Below, one piece after another: positions 46,549-56,092 of a DNA stretch of 64,000 nucleotides; position 1 is the stretch's first letter; each line of letters begins with the position of its first letter. Below the pieces are notes generated by a model. It was not told the origin of the DNA. It ran no database searches and saw only the letters and a list, made by a program, of their open reading frames with translations. The position numbers and the translations under genes are program-made. Where the stretch lies: assembly GCF_000379425.1 (NCBI RefSeq), contig NZ_KB902182.1:174264-238263 (forward strand), read 5' to 3'. The stretch is from Corynebacterium lubricantis DSM 45231 (GTDB lineage Bacteria; Actinomycetota; Actinomycetes; Mycobacteriales; Mycobacteriaceae).

Positions 46549-47351
46549 ATCATGAGCGCCAACGACACGGCCATGACCGCCATGCCGGCGACCATGCCGT
46601 AGGTCGACGCGTGGTTCTCGCCCGTCGAGACAGCGGTGGGAATCAACTCATCTAGCGACACGAACACCATGATTCCTGCGACTGCACAAAACGCGATGCC
46701 CATGGTGGCAGGCCCCATGATGGGCATGAGAATCAGGAAACCAATCAAGGCGCCGATGGGCTCGGCCAAGCCCGACAAGGTAGCCCAGCCCCACGCCTTC
46801 AACCTTGAGCCAGTCGCTTCACGCATGGGTACTGAAACCGCAATGCCCTCGGGAATATTGTGAATCGCGATAGCCACAACGATCGGCACCGCCATCACCG
46901 GGTCTTCCAAAGCAGCCACAAACGTGGCAAAGCCCTCAGGGAAATTGTGCAGTGCGAGCGCGAGAGCCGTGAGAACCCCGGCTTTCATCATGCGATTGCG
47001 CCGCGCATCTATATGGTCCGGGCGCACCGAATCGGGTTCATGCGGATTGATTTCCTCGGGGACGAACCTGTCGATCAGCGCGATCAGGGCGATGCCGCCA
47101 AAGAAGGCCGCAATCCCGATCCAGTGTGACGGCCGCTCACCATATTCTTCCCCGAGGTCGGCGATCCCTTTCGGCAGGATTTCTACGAGTGACACATAAA
47201 CCATGACACCGGCCGAAAAACCAAGCGCACCCGCCATAAACTTGTCGGTGGGGTTTCGGCGCATCACCCCGATGGCACCGCCGATGCCGGTGGCCAAACC
47301 TGCCAACAGGGTCATCCCGAAGGCAAGCAAGACGGTCGAGGCATCGTACAT
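46545..47351 (-). CDS. zupT: ZIP-family zinc/divalent metal transporter
   Basis: 268 aa, eight helices. The two metal-binding helices carry HNFPEGFATF and HNIPEGIAVSVPM. A His/Asp-rich cytoplasmic loop (DSVRPDHIDARRNR region) lies between. Imports Zn2+ and perhaps other divalent ions. No Zur-type box was identified upstream. Confidence 0.92.
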   Translation of the reverse strand: MYDASTVLLAFGMTLLAGLATGIGGAIGVMRRNPTDKFMAGALGFSAGVMVYVSLVEILPKGIADLGEEYGERPSHWIGIAAFFGGIALIALIDRFVPEEINPHEPDSVRPDHIDARRNRMMKAGVLTALALALHNFPEGFATFVAALEDPVMAVPIVVAIAIHNIPEGIAVSVPMREATGSRLKAWGWATLSGLAEPIGALIGFLILMPIMGPATMGIAFCAVAGIMVFVSLDELIPTAVSTGENHASTYGMVAGMAVMAVSLALMI

Positions 47352-47400
47352 GGCCTCTTATATTAGGCGGTCGGTGACCCTCTTGCAGGGTCTTAAGGTC

Positions 47401-48759
47401 TTAGGCTGACTCTTCCGCCGACTCTTGATCAGATTCGGTGGTTGTCGTCTTGAGCACCTTGAGCGAGACAATGCGGTTGCCGCTCACCTTGGCAATCTCC
47501 AGCTGATACCGCACACCAGGCGAATCGTCATCGGTGTCGTCGGAAAGCTCTGGGTCGATGGTGACTGTGTCGCCGACTTGGCCAAGCCTGCCGAGCTTGG
47601 TCAGCATCCATCCGGCGACCGTTTCGTAGGGGCCTTCCGGTAATTCGATGGTGGTCAGGTCATGGAAATCTTCGAGATTGGTTGATCCGTCGAGCAGCTT
47701 CGAATCGTGGAGCTTCATGACGGCGGCGTGCTCTTCCCGGTCGTATTCATCCCAGATTTCGCCCACGAGTTCCTCAATCAAGTCCTCGAGGGTGACCATG
47801 CCATCGGTGCCACCATATTCATCCACCACGATGGCAATATGGTGACCCGAGGCGCGCATCTGCGACAACGCCTGAGGCAGGCGCACCGTCGATGGGAATT
47901 GGACGATGGAACGCTTCAGACTCGTCAGAACTTCCGAATTATCGCCGCGAGCTGAATACTCCAACACATCGCGCACATGGACAAAGCCCACGATGTCATC
48001 GATGTCCTCGCCGTAGACCGGGTAGCGGGAATAAGGCTTATCCGAAATTTCCTGGGCAGCCTCCCCCACGGTCATCGTGGCTGGCAAGGTGGCCATGTCG
48101 GAACGGTGGCGCATCACTTCGCCGACGAGGCGCTCCCCGGCTTCAAATACGTCGTCGAGCATTGCCCGCTCGGATTCCGCCAGCCCATCATGTGAGGACA
48201 CGATGTCGCGGACCTCTTCGGTGCTCATCTCCTCGGTGCGCGCGTTCGGGTCAAATCCGAGCAGCCGCAAGAGACCGTTGGAGGAGGTGTTCACGATCCA
48301 GATCACGGGACGCATTAGCTTCGCGAACAGATTCAGTGGCGGCGCAACGACGAGTGCAACGCTTTCTGCCTTTTGCATAGCGATGCGTTTCGGCACCAAC
48401 TCGCCCAGGACGAGAGAAAGGTAGGACACGATCAAGGTCATGACCACGAGCGCGGTGCCGCTGGCCCAAGACTCGCTCATCCCCCACTCAACGAGGTAGG
48501 GTGCGAGCTGCGGCGCGATAGTAGAGGCGCCGAATGCCGAGGAGAAGAAACCGGCAAAAGTAACGCCGATTTGGACAGCGGATAGGAACAAGCCCGAGTC
48601 TCGCGCGAGACCTGCGACGGTCTTCGCGGCCCCCTTGCCCCGCTCCAGTTTTTTGATCTGCGATTCGCGCAGACTCACCAACGCCATCTCTGTGGCAGCG
48701 AAGACGCCACCGATCAGGACGAAGAGCAGGACCAGGAGGAAATTAACAAGAATACTCAT
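47401..48759 (-). CDS. CNNM/CorC-type transporter with CBS domains
   Basis: 452 aa. N-terminal CNNM (DUF21) membrane domain with four helices ([22 protein letters not shown]), then paired CBS domains ([24 protein letters not shown]) and a CorC_HlyC domain. Family members export Mg2+ or are called hemolysin-like. No ribosome binding site precedes the ATG; the stop of the small upstream frame is 3 bp away, which suggests translational coupling. Confidence 0.92.
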   Translation of the reverse strand: MSILVNFLLVLLFVLIGGVFAATEMALVSLRESQIKKLERGKGAAKTVAGLARDSGLFLSAVQIGVTFAGFFSSAFGASTIAPQLAPYLVEWGMSESWASGTALVVMTLIVSYLSLVLGELVPKRIAMQKAESVALVVAPPLNLFAKLMRPVIWIVNTSSNGLLRLLGFDPNARTEEMSTEEVRDIVSSHDGLAESERAMLDDVFEAGERLVGEVMRHRSDMATLPATMTVGEAAQEISDKPYSRYPVYGEDIDDIVGFVHVRDVLEYSARGDNSEVLTSLKRSIVQFPSTVRLPQALSQMRASGHHIAIVVDEYGGTDGMVTLEDLIEELVGEIWDEYDREEHAAVMKLHDSKLLDGSTNLEDFHDLTTIELPEGPYETVAGWMLTKLGRLGQVGDTVTIDPELSDDTDDDSPGVRYQLEIAKVSGNRIVSLKVLKTTTTESDQESAEESA

Positions 48760-48762
48760 GGG

Positions 48763-48957
48763 CTAGGTCGTACCCGCGTTCTGTCTACTGTCTGGGTCGT
48801 CCTCGGACGAACCCTCACCAGCTTCGCTCACTTCGTCAACCTGGTCTACCTGGCCGACAGGTGCGCAGCCATCGGGACCGCACACCAAGGCATCATCGGC
48901 GCCAGCGATGCTGACGAGGCCGCTGAAGCCGCTTATTGAAAAATCTTTGGAATCCAC
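48763..48957 (-). CDS. Possible small acidic protein upstream of the CNNM gene
   Basis: 64 aa, GTG start, rich in Asp/Ser/Gly. A central VCGPDGCAP motif has two Cys four residues apart. Not a family I recognise. Support: it ends 3 bp before a gene that lacks its own ribosome binding site, and the long UvrA-like frame on the other strand is not needed here. A promoter-region spurious frame remains possible. Confidence 0.45.
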   Translation of the reverse strand: MDSKDFSISGFSGLVSIAGADDALVCGPDGCAPVGQVDQVDEVSEAGEGSSEDDPDSRQNAGTT

Positions 48958-48993
48958 ACCATTACCAACGATTCATAGATCGAAATTGTTCCG

Positions 48994-48999
48994 TACTCT
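48994..48999 (+). promoter_or_regulatory. -10-like hexamer for the UvrA-like gene
   Basis: TACTCT ends 7 bp before ATG 49007, with no ribosome binding site between, again suggesting a leaderless mRNA. Confidence 0.35.
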
Positions 49000-49006
49000 C
49001 TTTTCT

Positions 49007-51346
49007 ATGAGTTTAGCCTCAGATACCCATGACCAGATTGAAGTTCGTGGAGCGAATGAAAATAACCTGCAGAATATTTCGGTGAGCATCCCGAAGCGTC
49101 GACTAACGGTGTTTGCGGGTCTGTCGGGATCCGGTAAATCGTCGTTAGTTTTTTCTACCATCGCGGCCGAATCCCGGCGCCTTGTCAACGAGACTTATTC
49201 CTCCTTCGTGCAGGGCTTTATGCCCTCGATGGCTCGGCCGGACGTGGACGCGCTGGAGGGAATCACGGCGGCGATCATCGTCGATCAGGAACCGATGGGC
49301 GCCAATATCCGCTCCACGGTAGGCACTGCCACCGATGCCACCGCGATGCTGCGGATCTTGTACTCGCGCATCGCAGAGCCCAATGTGGGCGGGCCCGGCG
49401 CGTATTCCTTCAACGTGCCGTCCGTTTCGGGCGGCGGCGCCCTGACCGATGCCCGTGGCAATAAGAAAGTCGTCAAGAATTTCACGCGCACCGGCGGCAT
49501 GTGCCCGAATTGCGAGGGCACCGGGCGCGTCGGCCAAGTCGATGAGGCAGCAGTTGTCGACGATTCCCTCTCCCTCAACGACGGCGCGATCCTGATCCCC
49601 GGATACAAGGTGAACTCCTGGTCCTGGCGCCAATACGCCGAATCCGGCCTCTACCCCCTCGATGTTCCGGTAGGAAAGTTCACCGCCGAGCAGCGCCACG
49701 CCCTGCTCTACAAGGACCAGGAGCGCGTCAAGTTCCAGGGAATTAACGTCACCTACGAGGGCCTGATCCCGAAGATTTCCAAGTCCATGCTGTCGAAGGA
49801 ACGCGAGGGTATGCAGAAGCATATCCGTGCCTTCGTCGACGGCGCCGTCACTTTCGTGGCCTGCCCTGAATGTGGTGGCACCCGCCTGGCGCCTCATGCG
49901 CTGGAGGCAAAAATCCTCGGCAAAAACACCGCCGAGCTGTGTGCCATGGAGGTCACCGACCTGACACAGTGGTTTACGCAGGTCACGGACCCGCAGGTCG
50001 CTCCACTGATCAATGCGATTCAGGAAACCCTGGACAATTTCGTCGAGATCGGCCTGGGTTATCTCACCCTCGATCGCCCGGCTTCCTCGCTCTCGGGCGG
50101 CGAGGCGCAGCGCATCAAGATGATCCGCCACCTCGGCTCAGCGCTCACCGACACCACCTACGTTTTCGACGAGCCCACCGCCGGCCTGCACCCCGAGGAT
50201 ATCGAGCGCATGAACACGCTACTGCTGCGCCTGCGCGACAAGGGCAACACGGTGCTCGTTGTCGAGCACAAACCCCAAACCATCGAGATCGCCGACCACG
50301 TCGTCGAGCTCGGTCCCGGCGCGGGCAGCAAAGGTGGCCACGTCGTATTCAAGGGCACGGTCGCCGAGCTCGAGGTCGCCGACACCGTCACCGGCAGGCA
50401 CATGCACACGCGTTTTTCGCTTATCGACGATGCCCAGGTCCGCCCCGGCTCCGGCACCATCGAAATCGAACACGCTAACTTAAACAACTTGCACGATGTC
50501 TCGGTGTCGATCCCACGCGAGGCCCTGACTGTGCTCACGGGTGTGGCCGGGTCGGGTAAATCGTCGTTAGTTTCTTTCGTGCCCCACGACGAGAAAACCG
50601 TGTGGGTCGATCAATCCCATATCTCAGGCTCTCGCCGTTCGAACCCGGCTACGTACACCGGCGCGCTGGATTCGATTCGCAAGGCGTTCGCGAAGGAAAA
50701 TGGCGTCAAACCTGCGCTGTTTTCTCCCAACTCCGAGGGCGCGTGCCAGCATTGTAAGGGTGCGGGTGTGGTCTACATTGACCTCGGCATGATGCAAGGG
50801 GTGGATGTGCCCTGTGAGGTGTGTGAGGGCAGGCGTTTCGACGATTCCGTGCTCGGCTACACCCTGGGTGGGAGAAACATCGCGGAAGTACTGGGTATGA
50901 GTGCCGAGGCGGCTACCGAATATTTGAAGGAAAATAAGGTCCGTGCCGCGGCCACGATGTGCCAACACTTGGTGGATGTGGGGTTGGGCTACATCACGCT
51001 CGGCCAGCCCCTGACCACGCTGTCGGGCGGCGAGCGTCAGCGCCTCAAGCTGGCCAGCCACTTGAATGACAAGGCAACCCTCTACATTCTCGACGAGCCC
51101 ACCACCGGCCTCCACCTGGCGGACGTGGAGGCGCTGGTCTCGCTGTTTCAGCGGCTGGTGGACAAGGGCGCCACCCTGATCGTCATCGAACACCATCTGG
51201 GCGTGATTAGTCGGGCTGACCACGTGATTGATATTGGCCCCGGCGCGGGTTCGGCCGGCGGCACAGTCGTGGCGCAGGGCACGCCACGGGAGATTGCTGC
51301 CCACGAGGACAGCGCGACGGGACGGTTCTTAGCGCAATACCTCTAA
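49007..51346 (+). CDS. UvrA-like ABC ATPase (UvrA2 / drug-resistance type)
   Basis: 779 aa, shorter than UvrA (~950 aa). Two ATPase modules: GLSGSGKSSLVF and GVAGSGKSSLVS Walker A, with SSLSGGEAQRIKMI and TTLSGGERQRLKLA signatures. Zinc-module CxxC motifs (CPNCEGTGRV, CPECGGTRL, CQHCKGAG) are present. The missing length corresponds to the UvrB-binding region, so it is probably not the main repair UvrA; such paralogs are linked to DNA-binding drug tolerance. ATG 49007 is preferred to the upstream 48908 ATG because MSLASDTHDQIEVRGA is the proper start. Confidence 0.9.
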   Translation: MSLASDTHDQIEVRGANENNLQNISVSIPKRRLTVFAGLSGSGKSSLVFSTIAAESRRLVNETYSSFVQGFMPSMARPDVDALEGITAAIIVDQEPMGANIRSTVGTATDATAMLRILYSRIAEPNVGGPGAYSFNVPSVSGGGALTDARGNKKVVKNFTRTGGMCPNCEGTGRVGQVDEAAVVDDSLSLNDGAILIPGYKVNSWSWRQYAESGLYPLDVPVGKFTAEQRHALLYKDQERVKFQGINVTYEGLIPKISKSMLSKEREGMQKHIRAFVDGAVTFVACPECGGTRLAPHALEAKILGKNTAELCAMEVTDLTQWFTQVTDPQVAPLINAIQETLDNFVEIGLGYLTLDRPASSLSGGEAQRIKMIRHLGSALTDTTYVFDEPTAGLHPEDIERMNTLLLRLRDKGNTVLVVEHKPQTIEIADHVVELGPGAGSKGGHVVFKGTVAELEVADTVTGRHMHTRFSLIDDAQVRPGSGTIEIEHANLNNLHDVSVSIPREALTVLTGVAGSGKSSLVSFVPHDEKTVWVDQSHISGSRRSNPATYTGALDSIRKAFAKENGVKPALFSPNSEGACQHCKGAGVVYIDLGMMQGVDVPCEVCEGRRFDDSVLGYTLGGRNIAEVLGMSAEAATEYLKENKVRAAATMCQHLVDVGLGYITLGQPLTTLSGGERQRLKLASHLNDKATLYILDEPTTGLHLADVEALVSLFQRLVDKGATLIVIEHHLGVISRADHVIDIGPGAGSAGGTVVAQGTPREIAAHEDSATGRFLAQYL

Positions 51347-51423
51347 TTGCATTGGGAGGAGCTGGTATCAAATAAGATAGTGACTACTTCATATTCGAGC
51401 TGACAAGAAAAGGATCGGGTGCC

Positions 51424-52488
51424 ATGTCTAAAACTCCTCACTACCTCGTGGCTCCGGTCGCTCTGAATGAGTACCGTCGCCTGCCCGTGGACAATATCCT
51501 CCAGGCACCGCTGTTCGCGCAATTCACCCCCACCGAAGAGGAAGTGTTCGTCCCCGTTACTCTCGCCTCTGATCCGGTGCAGGGTACGTGGCGAGTTCGT
51601 TGGGAGTTCGGGATCTTGGGAGAAGTTGCCAAGGATCTGCGCGAGGAATATCCAGAGATGGTGCGCATTACATCTTCCGGATTTCTGCCTGAGACGATCG
51701 CGGGGATTCGCATCGAGGACAATCAACTCCGCGTGGATGTGCTCTTGCCCCCACCCGAGCTGGCGGTGCCTCGGAACAATGTCACGGATGAGACCTGGAT
51801 CCTCCCCCCGGGTGATTCCTTTGAGGTCGACACCACGACCGGCGAATTCGACGAATCCGAGTTGCAGGTGCTCTCCCCCGGCCAGTGGCTATTAATTTTG
51901 ACGGAGATGGGAGACCAGCTCATCGCGGTTCTGGACGGCCGGGTCCTGGGCGCAGTGCAGGGAGACGCAGGCGCGAGGCTGTTGTCGTTCGTTCATTTAG
52001 TCAACGACGACGATCCCGGTTCCCCTGTCGCGGGGCGTGGATATTTCCAAGATTCGGTAGTCCGCATTGATGCTAGCCAGCCGCGTGGTGATTCCGAACA
52101 TGTCGCGCCTCTACAAACCCCCGATACGCGTCCCCGCACCGCTTCGCGTGTGAATCAATTAGAAGACGGCACGGTCATGGTGACAGTTGCCCACGTCTTG
52201 GCAACGGACCCCGAGGACGAAGCACACCCGCACGAGGGGGCCCGCGTTGTTGTCTCCCCTCATGAAGACGTGCCGCCGGCCGAAGCTCCTGCGCCGGAAC
52301 CTGAGGTTGAGCAGCTACCCGAGGTAACCCAAGTCGCCGAGGCTGAGATTCCCGTGGACGAGGAACAGCCTCCGGTGGAGTTGGCACCGTCTCCCTACCT
52401 CAGCCATTCCGAACAGCTCAATCAGTGGCGGGACCAGCAATCACGGTCGGCGGGCCCTCGGCATTACCGCGAGGATGCGGAAGAATAG
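51424..52488 (+). CDS. Protein of unknown function with acidic Pro-rich C-terminus
   Basis: 354 aa. Residues 1-~235 look globular and beta-rich (YLVAPVALNEYRRLP, WLLILTEMGDQLIAVLDG, GAVQGDAGARLLSFVHL), and ~260-325 are Glu/Pro/Ala-rich and probably disordered. No signal peptide or membrane helix. AAAGGA precedes ATG. Not recognised. Convergent with the roadblock-domain gene. Confidence 0.8.
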   Translation: MSKTPHYLVAPVALNEYRRLPVDNILQAPLFAQFTPTEEEVFVPVTLASDPVQGTWRVRWEFGILGEVAKDLREEYPEMVRITSSGFLPETIAGIRIEDNQLRVDVLLPPPELAVPRNNVTDETWILPPGDSFEVDTTTGEFDESELQVLSPGQWLLILTEMGDQLIAVLDGRVLGAVQGDAGARLLSFVHLVNDDDPGSPVAGRGYFQDSVVRIDASQPRGDSEHVAPLQTPDTRPRTASRVNQLEDGTVMVTVAHVLATDPEDEAHPHEGARVVVSPHEDVPPAEAPAPEPEVEQLPEVTQVAEAEIPVDEEQPPVELAPSPYLSHSEQLNQWRDQQSRSAGPRHYREDAEE

Positions 52489-52497
52489 CTCGGCAGA

Positions 52498-53007
52498 TTA
52501 ACTTGGCCGCCAGCGCGAGATCCAGCCACGCTGGCTAAATTGCTGCTTGGGCTGTGGTTGGGCACGGGCTTCGTCGTCAAGCGAATCTTGCGTCTTTGTG
52601 CTGACCGGCTGCGGCGCGGGGGCTGCTCCCTGGCCTAATGCGCGGAGGTGAATCCTGACTACCGCCTGCAACATGGAAATTGAGTTGCCCTGGCGACTGG
52701 TTGCGACATAGAGGAAGAGGTTGTCCTCGAGCAGGTGGATCAGGTGGTATTGGTCCTCGAGGGTCACCAGCATCTCCTCGAACTCAGACTCTAGGTTGAG
52801 CGCCTTGAGCGTCCGCTTCTTGGACTTCAGCATCTCCGAGTTATAGGCGGCGGCAACGTTGAGATCGAAATCGGCGGACCCAGCGCGCGACGCCAAAGCC
52901 ATGCCCGTGGTTGCATCGACGAGGGACGCACCCAGGAACCCGTCGAGATCATTCGCGATCCCGTCGAGTGCCACTTTGTATTCTTGCTGACGAGACATAC
53001 CCATCAA
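52498..53007 (-). CDS. Roadblock/LC7-domain protein
   Basis: 169 aa. DLDGFLGASLVDATTGMALASR and the following helix/strand order fit the roadblock fold used by MglB-like GTPase regulators and dynein light chains. The C-terminal ~40 residues are Gln/Pro-rich. In many actinobacteria such genes sit with small GTPase operons (conservons); none of those partners occurs here. Confidence 0.82.
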   Translation of the reverse strand: MMGMSRQQEYKVALDGIANDLDGFLGASLVDATTGMALASRAGSADFDLNVAAAYNSEMLKSKKRTLKALNLESEFEEMLVTLEDQYHLIHLLEDNLFLYVATSRQGNSISMLQAVVRIHLRALGQGAAPAPQPVSTKTQDSLDDEARAQPQPKQQFSQRGWISRWRPS

Positions 53008-53145
53008 TCAGTTCCTTTCCCTATCGCGCCAGTGCTGACGGGCGAAATTTCAGGGCTACCTTTGGTATCGTACTAAACCATTGGCGATGGTGACGACCTC
53101 TAAAAGAATGACTAATAGTGTGGAGATGTGGGCGAGGAATTTGAG

Positions 53146-53697
53146 ATGACAAACGACATCAATGGGTACTACAAGCTTGACCCGGATCACACCTCGATCA
53201 ATTTCACTGCCCGGCACGCGATGATCAGCCGAGTCCACGGGACTTTCCAAGAGTGGGATGCCACCCTATATATCAACGACGACAGCCCTGAGGCGTCGAC
53301 GATCTCCGCCACGATCGATGCGTCCTCGCTGACCACTCGCCAGCCGCAACGCGATGCCCACCTGCGCAGCCCCGATTTTCTTGACGTGCGCGAGCATCCC
53401 ACGCTGACTTTTGATTCGACGAGCGTCGCGTTCCAGGGCTCGGATACCCTGTATGTCACTGGGGATCTGACCATCAAGGGCACGACGCGCGAGGTGTTGT
53501 TCAACGTGGCCGTGTTTGGTGCCGAGCGCGATCAATTCGGCAACTCCCGGGTGGGATTCGAGGCAACCTGCGATATCAACCGCAAGGACTTCGGGGTGGA
53601 ATGGAATACCGTGTTGGATTCCGGAAACGTCTTGGTGTCGGAGGAGATCCACATTGTCGTTGATGGTTCGGCGTTGCGCTGTGACGAAGAGGGCTGA
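53146..53697 (+). CDS. YceI-family lipid-binding-like protein
   Basis: 183 aa. YKLDPDHTSINFTARHAMISRVHG and DLTIKGTTREV are the classical YceI lipocalin-like signatures; family members bind isoprenoid chains. No signal peptide, so cytosolic. ATG 53146 has GAGGA at 7 bp; the frame also opens at GTG 53128. Confidence 0.92.
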   Translation: MTNDINGYYKLDPDHTSINFTARHAMISRVHGTFQEWDATLYINDDSPEASTISATIDASSLTTRQPQRDAHLRSPDFLDVREHPTLTFDSTSVAFQGSDTLYVTGDLTIKGTTREVLFNVAVFGAERDQFGNSRVGFEATCDINRKDFGVEWNTVLDSGNVLVSEEIHIVVDGSALRCDEEG

Positions 53698-53714
53698 TTT
53701 AACCCCGGTTAAAT
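53697..53714. promoter_or_regulatory. Perfect palindrome after the YceI gene
   Basis: ATTTAACC-CC-GGTTAAAT, 8+2+8, starts on the last base of the YceI stop codon. It may be an operator for malE ~70 bp downstream or a weak terminator. Confidence 0.4.
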
Positions 53715-53771
53715 ATAGGTGATTTTTATCTTGCGATAGCCGGATTTCCTGAACTATCAGCAATTCCTTGC

Positions 53772-53777
53772 CATACT
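53772..53777 (+). promoter_or_regulatory. -10 hexamer giving a probably leaderless malE mRNA
   Basis: CATACT ends 7 bp before GTG 53785; no ribosome binding site lies between. Inference from spacing. Confidence 0.45.
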
Positions 53778-53784
53778 GTTTTGC

Positions 53785-54960
53785 GTGGATAACAACAATA
53801 ACGACCTCATCGCGCCCATTACTCCCGAAGAAGTTTTCGCAGCCCACCGTGGGGGCAAACTATCCATTAAGTCCTCGCGCCCGCTGACCTCCAAACGCGA
53901 CCTTTCCATTGCCTACAGCCCCGGTGTCGCGGAGGCATGTTTGGCAATCAAAGAGGACCCTGCTCGAGCGCGTGAACTCACGGGAATTTCGCGGACCGTG
54001 GCCGTTGTCTCCGACGGATCCGCAGTACTGGGCCTGGGAAATATCGGCCCGCACGCTGCGCTTCCAGTCATGGAGGGCAAGTGTCAGCTGTTCACCACCT
54101 TCGCTGATCTAAACGCGATTCCTATCGTGCTGGACGTGCATTCTGCTGATGAGATCGTCGCGGCAGTGACTGCCATTGCGCCTAGCGTGGGCGCGATCAA
54201 CCTAGAGGACATCGCGGCGCCGATCTGCTTTGAGGTTGAGCAGCGCCTCGAGGAATCGCTCAACATCCCTGTTTTTCACGATGACCAGCATGGCACCGCG
54301 GTCGTCGTCACCGCAGGCCTGGCCAATGCGTGTCGAGTGACGGGGCGCAACCTCGAGGACCTGCGGGTCGTCGTCTCTGGCGCGGGCGCGGCCGGTGTCG
54401 CGTGTACCCGCATGCTCTTAGAATCCGGGGTCAAGGACATCGTCGTGCTCGACTCCCGCGGCATTGTTTCCCAGGGCCGCGAGAACCTGAACCCAGTAAA
54501 GGAAAAGATTGCCGAAGTGACCAATCCTCGCGGGCTTACGGGCGGGCCAGCGGAGGCCTTCACTGGGGCCGATGCCTTTATCGGAGTCTCCCGTGGTCAC
54601 GTCGGCGAGGAGTTGCTGCAATTGATGGCACCGGAACCGATCCTGTTCTCGCTGGCTAACCCCGATCCGGAGATCCCAGTCGAGTTAGCCAACAAGTACG
54701 GATCGGTGGTGGCCACCGGCCGCTCCGACCTACCCAATCAGGTGAACAACGTGCTGGCCTTCCCAGGTATTTTTGCGGGCGCGCTTGCTGCGGGTGCCAC
54801 CCACATCGCACCGGCGATGAAGCTGGCGGCATCGAAGGCGATCGCCGCGTGCGTCGGCGATGACCTCGCCGCGGACTTCATTATGCCGTCCCCCTTGGAC
54901 CCAAAGGTCGAGCCCGCGGTGAGCAAGGCGGTGCAGGAGGCTGCGCGGAAAGAGGGTTAA
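53785..54960 (+). CDS. malE: NAD(P)-dependent malic enzyme, short form
   Basis: 391 aa, GTG start. Oxidative decarboxylation of malate to pyruvate, giving NAD(P)H. AYSPGVAEAC and INLEDIAAPICFEVEQRL are the metal and substrate motifs; GAGAAGVACTRML is the coenzyme fold. Size matches the short corynebacterial MalE (392 aa), without a phosphotransacetylase extension. Confidence 0.93.
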   Translation: MDNNNNDLIAPITPEEVFAAHRGGKLSIKSSRPLTSKRDLSIAYSPGVAEACLAIKEDPARARELTGISRTVAVVSDGSAVLGLGNIGPHAALPVMEGKCQLFTTFADLNAIPIVLDVHSADEIVAAVTAIAPSVGAINLEDIAAPICFEVEQRLEESLNIPVFHDDQHGTAVVVTAGLANACRVTGRNLEDLRVVVSGAGAAGVACTRMLLESGVKDIVVLDSRGIVSQGRENLNPVKEKIAEVTNPRGLTGGPAEAFTGADAFIGVSRGHVGEELLQLMAPEPILFSLANPDPEIPVELANKYGSVVATGRSDLPNQVNNVLAFPGIFAGALAAGATHIAPAMKLAASKAIAACVGDDLAADFIMPSPLDPKVEPAVSKAVQEAARKEG

Positions 54961-55017
54961 TACCGCAACCCGAATTAGGACACGCAAATGTTTCTAAATT
55001 CGGGTACAAATGGTGGT

Positions 55018-56082
55018 ATGACAACAAATCATCATTCAGAAATCAAAGTCCCTGGTGGAAAACTCGTCGTCGCCGATATCGTCTCGGACGACGACGTTAT
55101 TGTTAGCGCAAAGATCTCCGGCGACTTCTTCCTCGAGCCGGAAGAAGCCTACGAAGCACTTGGCCCAGCCTTGCAGGGAGCATCGCTTAACGACGACACG
55201 CAGGCCCTAACTAACCGCCTGGATGCAGCATTGTCAGACATCAACGGTGTAGCCCTGCATGGTTTTTCCACCCTCGATGTCGCACAGGTGGTGCGCCGCG
55301 CCATTACCGATGCGGTCGACTTTACCGACCTCGAGTGGGAGATCATCCACCCTGGACCGTTGCCCACGGTGGTGAATGTTGCCCTCGATGAGCTCCTCAT
55401 GGACCAGGTCGAGGCCGGCACGCGCGGCCCTACCCTGCGCATCTGGGAGTGGGAAGACCGCGCGACGGTGATCGGCTCCTACCAGTCCTATGTCAATGAG
55501 CTCAATCCCGATGGCGTGGAGAAGCACGACATTCAGGTGGTGCGTCGCATGTCCGGTGGTGGTGCGATGTTTATGGAGGGCGGCAACTGCATTACCTATT
55601 CCCTCTATGTTCCAGACAAGCTCGTCGCGGGATTGTCGTACACGGATTCTTATGAGTTTCTTGACCGCTGGGTCATTGCCGCCCTCGCCGAACACGGTGT
55701 GAACGCCTGGTACGTGCCTATCAATGACATCACCTCGGACGGTGGCAAGATCGGTGGCGCTGCTCAGAAGCGAAAAGGCTCCACGGTGTTGCACCACGTG
55801 ACCATGAGCTACGACATTGACGCCGACAAAATGACCGAAGTACTGCGCATCGGAAAGGCAAAGATTGCCCACAAGGGTCTGCGCTCCGCGAAGAAGCGCG
55901 TGGATCCGCTGCGTCGACAGACGGGTGCCTCGCGCGAAGAGATTATTTCCACCTTGATTTCAACTTTTAGCGCGCGTTACGGCGCCCAGCCTGCCGAACT
56001 GAGCGAGCAGGATCTGGACGCCGCGCGGGAGCTCGTCGATACGAAATACTCAACGCATGCTTGGACGCATCGGGTGCCTTAA
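55018..56082 (+). CDS. lplA: Lipoate-protein ligase with N-terminal accessory domain
   Basis: 354 aa. Residues 1-~100 (KVPGGKLV, KISGDFFLEPEE) match the LplB / C-terminal accessory domain of lipoate ligase, while residues ~105-354 are the catalytic LplA part, with RRMSGGGAMF (176-185) and KIGGAAQKR, catalytic Lys at 244. The order is the reverse of E. coli LplA. It would adenylate lipoate and attach it to E2/GcvH Lys. ATG 55018 follows a TACAAA element; the frame opens at 54988. Confidence 0.85.
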   Translation: MTTNHHSEIKVPGGKLVVADIVSDDDVIVSAKISGDFFLEPEEAYEALGPALQGASLNDDTQALTNRLDAALSDINGVALHGFSTLDVAQVVRRAITDAVDFTDLEWEIIHPGPLPTVVNVALDELLMDQVEAGTRGPTLRIWEWEDRATVIGSYQSYVNELNPDGVEKHDIQVVRRMSGGGAMFMEGGNCITYSLYVPDKLVAGLSYTDSYEFLDRWVIAALAEHGVNAWYVPINDITSDGGKIGGAAQKRKGSTVLHHVTMSYDIDADKMTEVLRIGKAKIAHKGLRSAKKRVDPLRRQTGASREEIISTLISTFSARYGAQPAELSEQDLDAARELVDTKYSTHAWTHRVP

Positions 56083-56092
56083 AGCTATCTGC

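Noticed and set aside
47376..47392. GACCCT-CTTGC-AGGGTC hairpin between zupT and the CNNM gene
   Set aside because: Six-bp stem with no T tract on the coding strand; not convincing as a terminator.
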